Source: AC-32 sp035455605 (GTDB taxonomy: Bacteria; Actinomycetota; Thermoleophilia; Gaiellales; Gaiellaceae). From it: DNA of 24,880 bases. Shown here piece after piece: positions 1-7,798 of the stretch. The position numbers and the translations under genes were made by a program. Position 1 is the stretch's first letter. Each line of letters starts with the position of its first letter. A model generated the notes under the pieces. The model made no database searches, was not told the origin of the DNA, and saw only the letters and a list, made by a program, of their open reading frames with translations. The stretch is from contig DATIER010000205.1 in the NCBI GenBank assembly GCA_035455605.1, forward strand, positions 1-24,880. Reading direction: 5' to 3'.

Positions 1-27
1 GTGTTCGCCCGGCGCGCGGAACCTCAC
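1..27 (-). CDS. Start of a downstream gene, truncated by the window edge
   Basis: Only the first nine codons are visible (VRFRAPGEH). A GTG codon overlaps the sigma-factor stop in a GTGA arrangement, the usual sign of translational coupling in this window. Genes in this position after an ECF sigma factor are often anti-sigma factors. That role is inferred from position only, because too little sequence is present to identify the product. Confidence 0.3.
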
Positions 28-533
28 TCCAGCCGCTCCTTGAGCGAGTCGAGCCCACGGCGAAGGCGCGAGTTGACGGTGCCGCGCGGCAGCTCGAGCA
101 GCTCCGCGATCTCGCCCGGCGTGTACTCGAGCAGGTAGCGCAGGACGATCACCGCGCGGTGCTCCGGCGAGAGCCGGCCGAGCTCCCGCAGCAGCTGCTC
201 GTCGCGCTCGGGCCGCTCCGGCGCCGGGCCGTCGACGGGAGCGGCCTCGGGACGCAGCGCGCGGGCGCGCGCCCAGTCGATGGCGCGGTTGACGACGATC
301 CGGTGCAGCCACGGGCCGAACGGACGCCGCCGGTCGAACCGGTCGAGCGCGCGCACGGCGGCGAGGAAGCCCTCCTGCGCGATGTCCTCGGCGGCGGCGG
401 CGTCGCGGACGACGAGATAGGCCGCCCGGTAGGCGGGGCCCCAGTGCGCCCGGAACAGCGCCTCGAAGTCCGAGACCGATCCGGCCTGCGCCCGCCGCAC
501 CCAGGCCCGCTCGTCGCGGCCGGAGCCCGCCAT
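24..533 (-). CDS. ECF-type RNA polymerase sigma factor (sigma-70 family)
   Basis: Predicted to direct RNA polymerase to a small alternative regulon. The 169-residue product is the usual ECF length. Region 2 spans about residues 21-92, with the DIAQEGFLAA segment typical of sigma-70 region 2.2 and the core contact PFGPWLHRIVVNRAIDW. Region 4 spans about 113-167, with a helix-turn-helix in TPGEIAELLELPRGTVNSRL. The frame stays open another 65 codons upstream, but that extension is Arg-rich and unlike any sigma factor. The ATG at 533 sits six bases after a TATAGT -10 box, so I chose it and read the mRNA as leaderless. A gene starting at 27 overlaps the stop and may encode its anti-sigma factor. 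The family is secure; the signal and regulon are unknown. Confidence 0.9.
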   Translation of the reverse strand: MAGSGRDERAWVRRAQAGSVSDFEALFRAHWGPAYRAAYLVVRDAAAAEDIAQEGFLAAVRALDRFDRRRPFGPWLHRIVVNRAIDWARARALRPEAAPVDGPAPERPERDEQLLRELGRLSPEHRAVIVLRYLLEYTPGEIAELLELPRGTVNSRLRRGLDSLKERLE

Positions 534-539
534 CGCCCG

Positions 540-545
540 ACTATA
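540..545 (-). promoter_or_regulatory. -10 box (TATAGT) of leaderless sigma-factor promoter
   Basis: TATAGT matches the TANNNT consensus and ends six bases before the ATG at 533. Transcription should therefore start at or next to the start codon. There is no Shine-Dalgarno sequence. No convincing -35 is visible at 16-18 bp spacing, which would fit autoregulation or an activator, though that is speculative. Confidence 0.6.
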
Positions 546-701
546 CGAGCGTGCTTCAGCAAGAGGTCCATGCCGGCGGATACGGCCGGGGACGCGAGCG
601 AGGTCCATCGATGCGAAGGCGCAGCGCTCGTCGAGCATGCCCGTTCGTCGCGCGGTGTCCGCGTCGTCCCTCGAACGAGGGATTTGCAGGACAAGTCCGT
701 A

Positions 702-776
702 TTGGGCGTACAGGGTACGAGGTAGCATCGGAAGACAACTTGCGGCCCGTCACCTGCCGGTTAGCAGGCTTGGAGG
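702..776 (+). promoter_or_regulatory. Possible promoter, hairpin and ribosome-binding site of the HD-GYP gene
   Basis: The 249-base gap between the divergent sigma factor and HD-GYP gene is clearly less GC-rich than its flanks. A weak promoter candidate is TTGGGC (702-707), 15 bp, TAGCAT (723-728). A small hairpin CCTGC/GCAGG (753-757 with 764-768, loop CGGTTA) stands just before the strong ribosome-binding site GGAGG (772-776), which fixes the TTG start at 783. I could not fit the segment to a known cyclic-di-GMP riboswitch pattern. The ribosome-binding site is solid; the promoter is tentative. Confidence 0.4.
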
Positions 777-782
777 CATCGT

Positions 783-2024
783 TTGCCGGACTGGGCCGTC
801 TGGATCGTGATCGGGTTGGGCGTCTGGCTCGCCGCGTCCGTGGCAGCCACGCTCGTGGCGGGACGCGCGATCGCGCGGCTGGGACGTTCGTCCCCGCGCG
901 AGGCGGAGGTGCCCGCGCCGGACCCGCTCGACGTGCTGCCCGAGCTGGAGCTGCCGACGCGGCGGCGCCTGCTGCTCGTCGACGACGACCCCGGCCTGCG
1001 GCTCCTCCTGCGCACGACCCTCGCCGCCGACGAGTGCGCAGTCGAGGAGACGGCCTCGGCCGAGGAGGCCGCCGACCTCGCGCGCTTCTGGCGACCGTCG
1101 CTCGTCGTCCTCGACGTCGGCCTGCCCGGGATGAGCGGGCTCGCCTTCTGCCGTGAGCTGAAGGAGAAGCCGGTCTTCGGCGCGCCGCGCGTGATCCTGC
1201 TGACCGGCGGCGAGACGAACGCGGAGGAGGCGCTGGCGGCCGGCGCCGACGCGCTGCTGCGCAAGCCGTTCAGCCCGCTCGACCTGCTCGGCGCGATCGA
1301 CCAGCTGCTCGAGGGCGGGGCGCGGCCGCTGCGACCCGTCGAGGCCGCGAGCGCCGACCAGCTGCTCGCGTACGCGCGCGACCTGCAACAGGTCGTCCAG
1401 CTCGAGCGCGCGCAACGGCGCCTGCTCCAGCACGCCTACCGGCAGACGGTGACCGCGTTCACGGATGCGCTCGAGGCACGGAACGAGGGCACCGGACAGC
1501 ACGCGCTCCGCGTCCACCGGTACGCGCTCGAGCTGACGGAGGCGGTCGAGCCGGGGCTGCTCGACGACGCGAGCCTCGAGTACGGCTTCCTGCTCCACGA
1601 CATCGGCAAGATCGGGGTTCCGGACGCGATTCTCGACAAGGCCGGGCCGCTGCAGAACGGCGAGCTGCGGCTGATGCGCCGGCACCCGCTGATCGGGGTC
1701 GAGCTGCTCGCGAACGTGCCGCTGCTCGACGGCGAGGGCCTGCAGGTGGTGCGCTCCCACCACGAGCGCTGGGACGGGAGCGGCTACCCGGACGGGCTGG
1801 TCGCGGACGAGATCCCGAAGGGCGCCCGCATCTTCGCCGTCGCCGACGCGCTCGACGCGATGACGACCGACCGTCCCTACCGATCGAGGCTCGGCTGGGA
1901 CGAGGCGGTCGACGAGATCCTGCGCGAGAGCGGGCACCAGTTCGACCCGCAGGTCGTGAGCGCCTTCGCGCGGCGCGAGCAGCGGCTGCGACGCACGCAG
2001 CACGAGCTGGCGCAGATCGCCTGA
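783..2024 (+). CDS. Membrane-anchored response regulator with HD-GYP domain (cyclic-di-GMP phosphodiesterase)
   Basis: Predicted to hydrolyse cyclic-di-GMP in response to phosphorylation. The 413-residue protein starts with one transmembrane helix (about residues 5-27), then a short linker. The receiver domain (about 61-178) has the acidic pocket D67-D69, phospho-acceptor D111 in LDVGLPGMSG and conserved K161 in RKPF. The HD-GYP domain (about 218-398) has the metal-binding pair H272-D273 in HDIGKIGVP and the HHERWDGSGYPDG motif at 326-338. All hallmark catalytic residues are present, so activity is expected. The TTG start is set by GGAGG six bases upstream. A membrane anchor on a receiver protein is unusual, since most RpfG-type proteins are soluble. 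No histidine kinase adjoins it. The 118 bases to the next gene hold no clear promoter. Confidence 0.92.
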   Translation: MPDWAVWIVIGLGVWLAASVAATLVAGRAIARLGRSSPREAEVPAPDPLDVLPELELPTRRRLLLVDDDPGLRLLLRTTLAADECAVEETASAEEAADLARFWRPSLVVLDVGLPGMSGLAFCRELKEKPVFGAPRVILLTGGETNAEEALAAGADALLRKPFSPLDLLGAIDQLLEGGARPLRPVEAASADQLLAYARDLQQVVQLERAQRRLLQHAYRQTVTAFTDALEARNEGTGQHALRVHRYALELTEAVEPGLLDDASLEYGFLLHDIGKIGVPDAILDKAGPLQNGELRLMRRHPLIGVELLANVPLLDGEGLQVVRSHHERWDGSGYPDGLVADEIPKGARIFAVADALDAMTTDRPYRSRLGWDEAVDEILRESGHQFDPQVVSAFARREQRLRRTQHELAQIA

Positions 2025-2142
2025 CGCCTGTAGCCCGCCCGCGCCGGCGAGCGCGTCTGTCGCAGAACGGTTACCTGGGCGTGACCGGGGCGTTGCCGGG
2101 AGGCGAGACGGTTGCCGCATCCCACCCCGAAGGAGGTTCGCC

Positions 2143-3582
2143 ATGCGCAGGCTGGCAACCATCGCAGGCTCCGTCGCCCTTCTCGCTCTCCCGGCCACGG
2201 CCGTCGCTGAGCCGCAGGCGACTCCCGTCAATCCGCCGCCGAACGACAGCCGGGCGACCGCGGCGCCGGTGGCAGCGCTCCCGGCCACCGTCTCCGGCAC
2301 GACCGTCGGAGCAACCGACGACGCGACCGACCCGCGCACCGACTGCGGGCGCGTACGCGACACCGTCTGGTATCGCCTGGGCGCCGCGCAGGCGGGACGG
2401 ATCGTCGTCCGCGTCAACGCGCTCGGCGACCTCGACGCCGTCGTGTCCGTCTACCGCGCGGTGCGGTCGCGCCTGACGCCGGTCGGCTGCGCTCCGACCG
2501 ACGACAGCGGCCGCGGCGCGCTCTCGTTCACCAGCAGCGGCGGCGACTACCTGATCATGGTCGGCCGCGAGCGGACGTCCGACGACGGCCGCTTCCGGCT
2601 CACCGTGTTCCGCCAGGAGCCGACCTCGAAGGCGCCCGGGCGCGCGCTGCCACGGGCCGGCGTCGCCTCGTGGGTCGAGCCGATCACCGACTACGACGAC
2701 GCGTGGTCGCTGCGCATGAAGGCGGGCGCGGAGTACCGGATCAACCTCTCGCCGGCGCGCGGCCGCTGCATCGCTCTCGCGCTCTTCGCGCCGGGCACGC
2801 GCTCGTTCACGGGTGCCTCGCCGCTCCAGCTCCTGCCGTGCGGCGGCTACTTCACCTACACGCCCGGCCTCGGGGGCAGCGGACGCTACTCGCTGCTTGT
2901 GACCGCCACCGACCAGCGCGCGGGGAGGCAGCGCTACCACCTGCAGGCCGCGGCGGCCGGGCCGGACGACATGGCTCCGGGGCTCCCGCTGCGCGACCTC
3001 CAGACTCGCACGGGCACGCTCGCGGGAACTCGGGTCGACGTCGTCGACCTCTACCGCTTCCACGTCGACGCCCGCAGCGACGTGACGCTGACGCTGCGCG
3101 GGCCGGCGTCCGCCCGGCTCGTCGTCGTCAACGAGAACGGCCGCCGCATCTCGTCCTCGGGCGGGCCGGGCCCGCTGACCTCGAGCCTCGGCCGCGGGAC
3201 GTACTTCGCCGCCGTGCGCGCCGACGACGGCGCCCACGGGCGCTACCGGCTCTCGCTGCTCGAGCGTGGGCTGACGACGACCTCCGTGCTCGTGAACGGC
3301 TCCCGCAGCGCCACGGTCGCCGCGGGCGCTTTCGTGTCGATCGGCGTCGACGTGCGCTTCAGCGCCGCGGGCGCGGTGCGTCTCGAGCTCGACCGCTTCG
3401 ACCCGCTGAGCGGCTGGCACTTCTACCGGCTCTACCGGCTCCGGCTCGGCGCAGACGGCCACACCGGCGTCTCCTGGCGGCCGCCCACGATCGGCCACTG
3501 GCGTGTGCGCGCCTCGTTCGGCGGGACGCGCACGGCGAGCCCGAGCGACGGCGGCACGGCCCGCCTGGTCGTGAGCGGCTGA
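2143..3582 (+). CDS. Exported protein with PPC-like domain, function unknown
   Basis: A secreted, probably all-beta protein of 479 residues. A signal peptide (1-22) ends in an AVA cleavage site. Residues about 33-155 resemble the bacterial pre-peptidase C-terminal (PPC) fold: PPNDSRATAAP, a Cys, RDTVWYRLG and the LDAVVSVYR strand. Residues about 165-270 and 280-375 look like further related beta-sandwiches, each ending in a GRYRLSL- or GRYSLLV-type strand. The last 100 residues, rich in Trp and Tyr, look Ig-like. No catalytic domain is visible, although PPC domains normally accompany secreted peptidases. It could be a cell-surface binding or scaffold protein. AAGGAGG six bases before the ATG fixes the start. 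It may share a transcript with the next exported protein. Confidence 0.8.
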   Translation: MRRLATIAGSVALLALPATAVAEPQATPVNPPPNDSRATAAPVAALPATVSGTTVGATDDATDPRTDCGRVRDTVWYRLGAAQAGRIVVRVNALGDLDAVVSVYRAVRSRLTPVGCAPTDDSGRGALSFTSSGGDYLIMVGRERTSDDGRFRLTVFRQEPTSKAPGRALPRAGVASWVEPITDYDDAWSLRMKAGAEYRINLSPARGRCIALALFAPGTRSFTGASPLQLLPCGGYFTYTPGLGGSGRYSLLVTATDQRAGRQRYHLQAAAAGPDDMAPGLPLRDLQTRTGTLAGTRVDVVDLYRFHVDARSDVTLTLRGPASARLVVVNENGRRISSSGGPGPLTSSLGRGTYFAAVRADDGAHGRYRLSLLERGLTTTSVLVNGSRSATVAAGAFVSIGVDVRFSAAGAVRLELDRFDPLSGWHFYRLYRLRLGADGHTGVSWRPPTIGHWRVRASFGGTRTASPSDGGTARLVVSG

Positions 3583-3613
3583 CGGTGCGCTCGACACGGC
3601 TCCAGCGGAATGA

Positions 3614-3647
3614 GAGGATCGCGCCGCGGGGGCACGGCGCGATCCTC
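3614..3647 (+). terminator. Perfect 13-bp inverted repeat between two exported-protein genes
   Basis: GAGGATCGCGCCG (3614-3626) and CGGCGCGATCCTC (3635-3647) pair without mismatch around an 8-base loop. No T-run follows, as is common for terminators in very GC-rich genomes. It lies 31 bases after one stop codon and 40 bases before the next start. It could terminate the first gene or act as an mRNA processing or stability hairpin within a shared transcript. Confidence 0.6.
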
Positions 3648-3687
3648 CCGGGGTTGCGCCGTGAATGGCAAGCAGGGGAGGGGATCG

Positions 3688-5742
3688 ATGAAGAAGATCG
3701 GAACGCGGCTGTCGCTCGCACTGCTCCTGTGCGTGCTGGCGGCCGTGATGTACGGCGTCGCCGGCGCGACGGCAGCCACGCAGGTGCCGCTCGCGGGAAC
3801 GGGCTCGCCGGTCACGGGCGGCTTCACGCCCTCGGGCGACGGCGACGCGACGCAGGTCGAGTTCGCCGGCGTCGAGGACGAGGACAGCCCTGATCCGTAC
3901 GGCGGGAACATCATCGACCGGAGCCTGTCGGCCGGCGGCGTCGCGGCCGGCATCTCCACGACGACGGGGAAGCGGGCGAAGTCGAACCCGGCCTTCGTGA
4001 GCGGCTTCGAGGGGCTGAACTTCTACCAGCAGCGCTACGCGCGCGGCGGGAACCAGTTCAGCGTCGAGCCGCCCGACCAGGGCATGTGCGCCGGCAACGG
4101 CTACGTGGTCGAGGCCGTCAACGACGTGCTCAACGTCTTCGACAGCTCCGGGGCATCGGTGCTGCCGGACAACACGGCGACGAACGTCGTCGGCGGGTTC
4201 CCGCGCAACGTGCACCACGCCGTCGACCTGAACTCGTTCTACGGCTACGCGCCGGCGATCAACCGCTCGACCGGGATCCGGGGGCAGTTCGTCACCGATC
4301 CGTCCTGCATCTACGACGCGGCGACGCAGCGGTTCTTCGTGCTGGTGCTGACGCTCGAGGTCGTGCCCACCACCGGTGCGTTCACGCACGTGAACCACCT
4401 CGACCTGGCCGTGAGCGCGACGTCGAACCCGGCCGGCGCGTGGAACATCTACCGGATCGACGTCACCAACGACGGCACCAACACCGGCGGCGCGAACCCC
4501 GGCCCGTACCTCGGCGACTATCCGCACATCGGCGCCGACGCGAACGGGATCTACCTGACCACGAACGCCTACCCGTGGTGCTGCAACGGCTTCTCGGGCG
4601 CGCAGATCTACGCGCTCTCGAAGGCCGAGCTCGCCGCGGGCGCGGCCAACGTGACGATGGTGCACTTCGACACCTCGGGCATGGTCGACGCCCCGAGCGA
4701 CGCGGGCTCGACGCAGCCCGGGTTCACCGTGTGGCCGGCGCAGTCGCCGGGCACGCAGTTCAACGCTGACAACGGCGGCACCGAGTTCATGCTGAGCTCG
4801 AACGCGGCCGACGAGGCGACGCATCCGGTCGCCGGCACCGGCGGCAGCTACGTCTCGAACCACGTCGTGCTGTGGTCGTTGACGAACACCTCGTCGCTGA
4901 ACTCGGCCACGCCTGCGCTCGGCCTCAGCAACCGCGTCGTCGACTCCGAGCAGTACGCGATCCCGCCGAAGCAGACGCAGCCCGGCTCGGGTGGCCCGCC
5001 AGGGCTGAACGCGCCGCAGGGCCACTGCATCAACGACACGACCACGGTGACGATCGCCGGCACGGGCTGCTGGCGGCTGGTGTTCAACCCGCCGGAGCCG
5101 GCGCACAACGAGGTCGTCTCGCGCCCGGATTCGAACGACACGCGGATGCAGCAGGTCGTGTACGCGAACGGCAAGGTCTGGGGCGCGCTCGACACGGCGC
5201 TCAACCCGGACGGCGGCCCGCAGCGGGCCGGCATCGCGTGGTTCATCCTCAACCCGAACTCGGCGAAGGTCGCCCTGCAGGGCTACCTCGGCGCCACCGG
5301 GCACGACTTCACGTACCCGGCGATCGCCGTGCTGCCGAACGGGCGCGGGATGATGGCGTTCACCGACACGGGTAACACCACCTTCCCGAGCGCGGCGTAC
5401 GCGTCCATCGACGCGAACGCCGGCATCGGCGAGTGGAACGTCGTCCCCGGCGGCGCAGGCGCCACCGTCGCCGACGGCTTCACCAGCTACAAGTCGCAGG
5501 TGGGGAACCCGCCGCGGACGCGGTGGGGCGACTACGGCGCGGCGGCGGCCGACGGGAGCTCGATCTGGCTCGCCAGCGAGTACATCGGCGGCAGCTGCGA
5601 CTACACGGCGTGGGGCGGCCCGTTCTTCGTGGGCGGCTCCGGCGACAACCTGCTCGGCACGTGCGGCGGCGCAAGCCACGGCCCCGGCACCCGGGCTGCG
5701 CTCGGCAACTGGTCGACGCGCATCAGCCGGTTCACGCCGTAG
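3688..5742 (+). CDS. Large exported protein, probable beta-propeller, function unknown
   Basis: A 684-residue secreted protein with a signal peptide of about 30 residues (hydrophobic SLALLLCVLAAVMYGVAG, likely cut near ATA). The mature part is rich in Gly, Asn, Trp and Tyr and has paired cysteines. Recurrent motifs suggest an exo-sialidase-like propeller: PPDQGMCAGNGYVVEAVN near residue 128, TDPSCIYDAATQRFFV near 205, and RWGDYGAAAADGSSIWLASE near 612. The frame is open upstream to 3610, but that part is Arg/Gly-rich and covers the 3614-3647 hairpin. GGGGAGGGG just before the ATG at 3688 sets the start. No catalytic residues are assignable, so binding or structural roles are as likely as enzymatic ones. 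It converges on a minus-strand operon. Confidence 0.82.
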   Translation: MKKIGTRLSLALLLCVLAAVMYGVAGATAATQVPLAGTGSPVTGGFTPSGDGDATQVEFAGVEDEDSPDPYGGNIIDRSLSAGGVAAGISTTTGKRAKSNPAFVSGFEGLNFYQQRYARGGNQFSVEPPDQGMCAGNGYVVEAVNDVLNVFDSSGASVLPDNTATNVVGGFPRNVHHAVDLNSFYGYAPAINRSTGIRGQFVTDPSCIYDAATQRFFVLVLTLEVVPTTGAFTHVNHLDLAVSATSNPAGAWNIYRIDVTNDGTNTGGANPGPYLGDYPHIGADANGIYLTTNAYPWCCNGFSGAQIYALSKAELAAGAANVTMVHFDTSGMVDAPSDAGSTQPGFTVWPAQSPGTQFNADNGGTEFMLSSNAADEATHPVAGTGGSYVSNHVVLWSLTNTSSLNSATPALGLSNRVVDSEQYAIPPKQTQPGSGGPPGLNAPQGHCINDTTTVTIAGTGCWRLVFNPPEPAHNEVVSRPDSNDTRMQQVVYANGKVWGALDTALNPDGGPQRAGIAWFILNPNSAKVALQGYLGATGHDFTYPAIAVLPNGRGMMAFTDTGNTTFPSAAYASIDANAGIGEWNVVPGGAGATVADGFTSYKSQVGNPPRTRWGDYGAAAADGSSIWLASEYIGGSCDYTAWGGPFFVGGSGDNLLGTCGGASHGPGTRAALGNWSTRISRFTP

Positions 5743-5763
5743 CGAGCGACGACGAAGGACGAT

Positions 5764-5791
5764 GCGAGGGGCCGCGCGAGCGGCCCCTCGC
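5764..5791. terminator. Bidirectional terminator hairpin between convergent genes
   Basis: GCGAGGGGCCGC (5764-5775) pairs perfectly with GCGGCCCCTCGC (5780-5791), closing a GCGA (GNRA) tetraloop. It sits in the 57-base gap between two convergent stop codons, the expected place for a shared terminator. No T-run is present on either strand. Confidence 0.75.
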
Positions 5792-5799
5792 CGTCAGGC

Positions 5800-6168
5800 T
5801 CAGACTCCGCAGGGGAGGCCGGTCGAGCCGCGCCTCGGCTCGATGACGAGCGCCGCCCGTTCGCCGGCCCGCCCGGTCGCGTGCACGTAGGTGCGGAGGC
5901 AGTCGGCGGCGGCGAAGCGTCCGAAGCGCGCGACGAGCACGCCGCGGCGCGTCGTCCTCACCGATGCGGTCGCCTCGTGCCCCGTGTAGGCCGCGGTGAG
6001 GCGAACGGCTTCGCGTGGACGGAAGTGCGTCCCGCGGACGACGAGCGGCGCGCGCTGCACAACCGTCAGCGCCGGCCGGGCGACCCGTGCGGAGGAGCTG
6101 GTCGTGGCGGAGGCCGCTGCCAGCGCTGCGAGCAGCAGCAGCAGCCCCGCGAGGTTCCGCTTCTGCAT
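5800..6168 (-). CDS. Small exported protein, unknown function
   Basis: A 122-residue product with a signal peptide (MQKRNLAGLLLLLAALAAAS, cut near residue 27-30). A compact beta-rich domain follows, with segments VVRGTHFRPREAVRLTAAY and VRTTRRGVLVARFG that recall Ig/IPT-like extracellular modules. C90 and C120 could form a disulfide. The same frame is open further upstream but there only mirrors the ligase gene, so I start at the ATG at 6168. No clear ribosome-binding site is visible. It is last in a minus-strand series after the RidA-like and ligase genes, 50 bases downstream of the ligase stop, and is probably co-transcribed. Export is likely; function is unknown. Confidence 0.72.
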   Translation of the reverse strand: MQKRNLAGLLLLLAALAAASATTSSSARVARPALTVVQRAPLVVRGTHFRPREAVRLTAAYTGHEATASVRTTRRGVLVARFGRFAAADCLRTYVHATGRAGERAALVIEPRRGSTGLPCGV

Positions 6169-6218
6169 GGCGAGCAAGATGATGACGTGCCGCGCGCGTG
6201 CTTGCGGCCTGCCGTCGG

Positions 6219-7415
6219 CTAGGCGGGAACCGCGGCCTCCTCGGTCGCGTCCGCGATCTCGGCGACGACCTCGACGATGTCGCGGTTCGAGTTCCAGACG
6301 CGCCGCTGGCGGTCGCTGCCGTTCCCGCGCGCCAGGATCTCGCGGATCCCTTCCAGCTCGCGCTCCGAGCCGAGCTCGCGCGCGTGCGGCTCGATCTCCT
6401 TCAGCGTCCGGCGGATCAGCTGCGCCACCGGCACACGGTTCCGGCGGCCGGTGGCGAGGTCCATCACCGGCGCCTCGAGCCCGTAGCGGGCGGCGAGCCA
6501 CTTGTTCTCGGTGGTGAGGATCCGGTGGTACGACGGGATCTCGGCGCCGACCGCGTGGCGCTCGCAGTAGAGCTTCACGAGCGCCTGGCAGTACGCCGCG
6601 ATGGCGACCGCGTCCTCGACCCGGGTGACCGCGTCGCACACGCGGATCTCGACGGTGCCGAAGCGTGGGTGCAGCCGGATGTCCCACCAGATGTGCGTGT
6701 AGTCCGCGATGCAGCCGGTCTTCTCGAGCTGGCCGACGACCTCGGCGTAGTCGGCGTAGTCGCGGAAGCGCGGCGGCGGCCCGGACCGCGGGAAGGCCGC
6801 GAACACCATCTGCCGGCTCGACTCGAGCCCGGTCAGCTCGCCGCGCCAGAAGGGCGAGGAGGCCGAGAGCGCGAGCAGCTGGGACAGGTGCGCGAGCAGC
6901 CCGTTGACGACCTGGACGGCGCGCTCGGGATCGTCCACCGCGACGTGGACGTGCAGCCCGAAGATGAGCTCGCGCCGCGCGATGTACTGGAGCTGGTCGA
7001 CGAGGTGCCGGTAGCGGTCGCGGGCCGTGATCCGCTGGCGCTCGAACAGCGAGAACGGGTGCGTCCCGGCCGAGCCGACGCGCATCCCCTGCGCCGTTGC
7101 GAGCTCGGTCACGTACGCGCGCAGCTTGCGCAGCTCGCGCGCCACGTCCGCCGGCGTGCGGCAGACGGGCGTCGCGATCTCGAGCACCGACTGCATCAGC
7201 TCCGGGTTGACCCGCTCGCCGAGCTCGTCGCCCTGGCTGGCGGCGAGCACGGCCTCGACGTGCTGCACGAGGTCGAGCGTCTCGCCGTCGAGGAGCATGT
7301 ACTCCTCCTCGACGCCGAGCGTGTACGGCTCGCCCTGTCCGAAGTTGTGGTCGAGCACGCTCCCGCCGGGCGCGAAGCTCTTGCCCGTGATCGTGGCCGG
7401 GTAGATCTGCTTCAC
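6219..7415 (-). CDS. YbdK-family carboxylate-amine ligase (GCS2-type glutamate-cysteine ligase homologue)
   Basis: An ATP-dependent ligase of the glutamate-cysteine ligase 2 fold, joining a carboxylate to an amine. The family's E. coli member YbdK has only weak glutamate-cysteine ligase activity, so the true substrate is open. Seen here over 398 residues: the nucleotide/metal segment LGVEEEYMLLD (33-43), RVGSAGTHPF (112-121), the core GLHVHVAVDD (153-162), and WWDIRLHPRFGTVEIRVCD (243-261), whose E256 and R258 are typical of the fold. The GTG start overlaps the RidA-like stop in GTGA. That coupling links the two proteins functionally and suggests a reactive amine or imine side product handled alongside ligation. 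Cytoplasmic. Confidence 0.88.
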   Translation of the reverse strand: MKQIYPATITGKSFAPGGSVLDHNFGQGEPYTLGVEEEYMLLDGETLDLVQHVEAVLAASQGDELGERVNPELMQSVLEIATPVCRTPADVARELRKLRAYVTELATAQGMRVGSAGTHPFSLFERQRITARDRYRHLVDQLQYIARRELIFGLHVHVAVDDPERAVQVVNGLLAHLSQLLALSASSPFWRGELTGLESSRQMVFAAFPRSGPPPRFRDYADYAEVVGQLEKTGCIADYTHIWWDIRLHPRFGTVEIRVCDAVTRVEDAVAIAAYCQALVKLYCERHAVGAEIPSYHRILTTENKWLAARYGLEAPVMDLATGRRNRVPVAQLIRRTLKEIEPHARELGSERELEGIREILARGNGSDRQRRVWNSNRDIVEVVAEIADATEEAAVPA

Positions 7416-7798
7416 CTGGCGATCACCGCCTCGAGCTCGATCTCGATCAACCAGCGCGGGTCGAGCAGCTCGGCGACGACGTAGCTCGTGTTCACCGGCC
7501 GGACCTCGCTGAACACCTCGCCGTGGGCGCGGGCGATCTCCGGGAAGTCCTCCGGCCGCGTGAGCATGATCCGCGTGCGCACGACGTCGTCCGCCCACGC
7601 GCCGACCTCCGCCATCGCCTCCAGGGCGATCGCGAGGCACCGTTGCGTCTGGCCGTAGGCATCCGGCGGCGGGTCGGCGTCCTCCGGCATGATCGGCGCC
7701 GTCCCGGCGACGAAGACGTGCTGCCCGACGCGGACGACGCGCGAGTAGCCGGCGGCCTCGGCGAACGGCGAGACGGCGGGGACGAGCTGCCGTTCCAT
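7412..7798 (-). CDS. RidA/YjgF-family protein lacking the usual active-site Arg
   Basis: A 128-residue member of the RidA (YjgF/YER057c/UK114) family, trimeric enzymes that hydrolyse reactive enamines and imines. Typical features are GYSRVVRVGQHVFVAGTAP (17-35), a middle helix with QTQRCLAIALEAM, and the C-terminal strand WLIEIELEAVIA. In canonical RidA an Arg in the PAR-S/T motif binds the substrate carboxylate. Here the aligned segment is PVNTS (101-105), with N103 in that place. It may therefore belong to a non-deaminase Rid subfamily. It starts a minus-strand operon with the YbdK-type ligase. Its ATG overlaps, on the other strand, a possible ATG of the divergent hydrolase, and a GATACT -10 box seven bases upstream suggests leaderless translation. 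Confidence 0.85.
   Translation of the reverse strand: MERQLVPAVSPFAEAAGYSRVVRVGQHVFVAGTAPIMPEDADPPPDAYGQTQRCLAIALEAMAEVGAWADDVVRTRIMLTRPEDFPEIARAHGEVFSEVRPVNTSYVVAELLDPRWLIEIELEAVIAR

Noticed and set aside
534..728. N-terminal extension of the sigma factor by 65 residues
   Set aside because: The extension does not look like any sigma domain, and the TATAGT -10 box lies inside it, six bases before ATG 533.
690..782. Cyclic-di-GMP riboswitch before the HD-GYP gene
   Set aside because: I looked for the GEMM-I pattern (GNRA-capped stem, receptor, conserved A/G junctions). Only a small CCTGC/GCAGG hairpin is present, so the match is not supportable.
2071..5679. A 1202-codon open frame on the minus strand
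   Set aside because: Arg/Val/Ala-rich, no motifs, no ribosome-binding site, and it lies antisense to two well-supported exported-protein genes. It is a GC-bias shadow.
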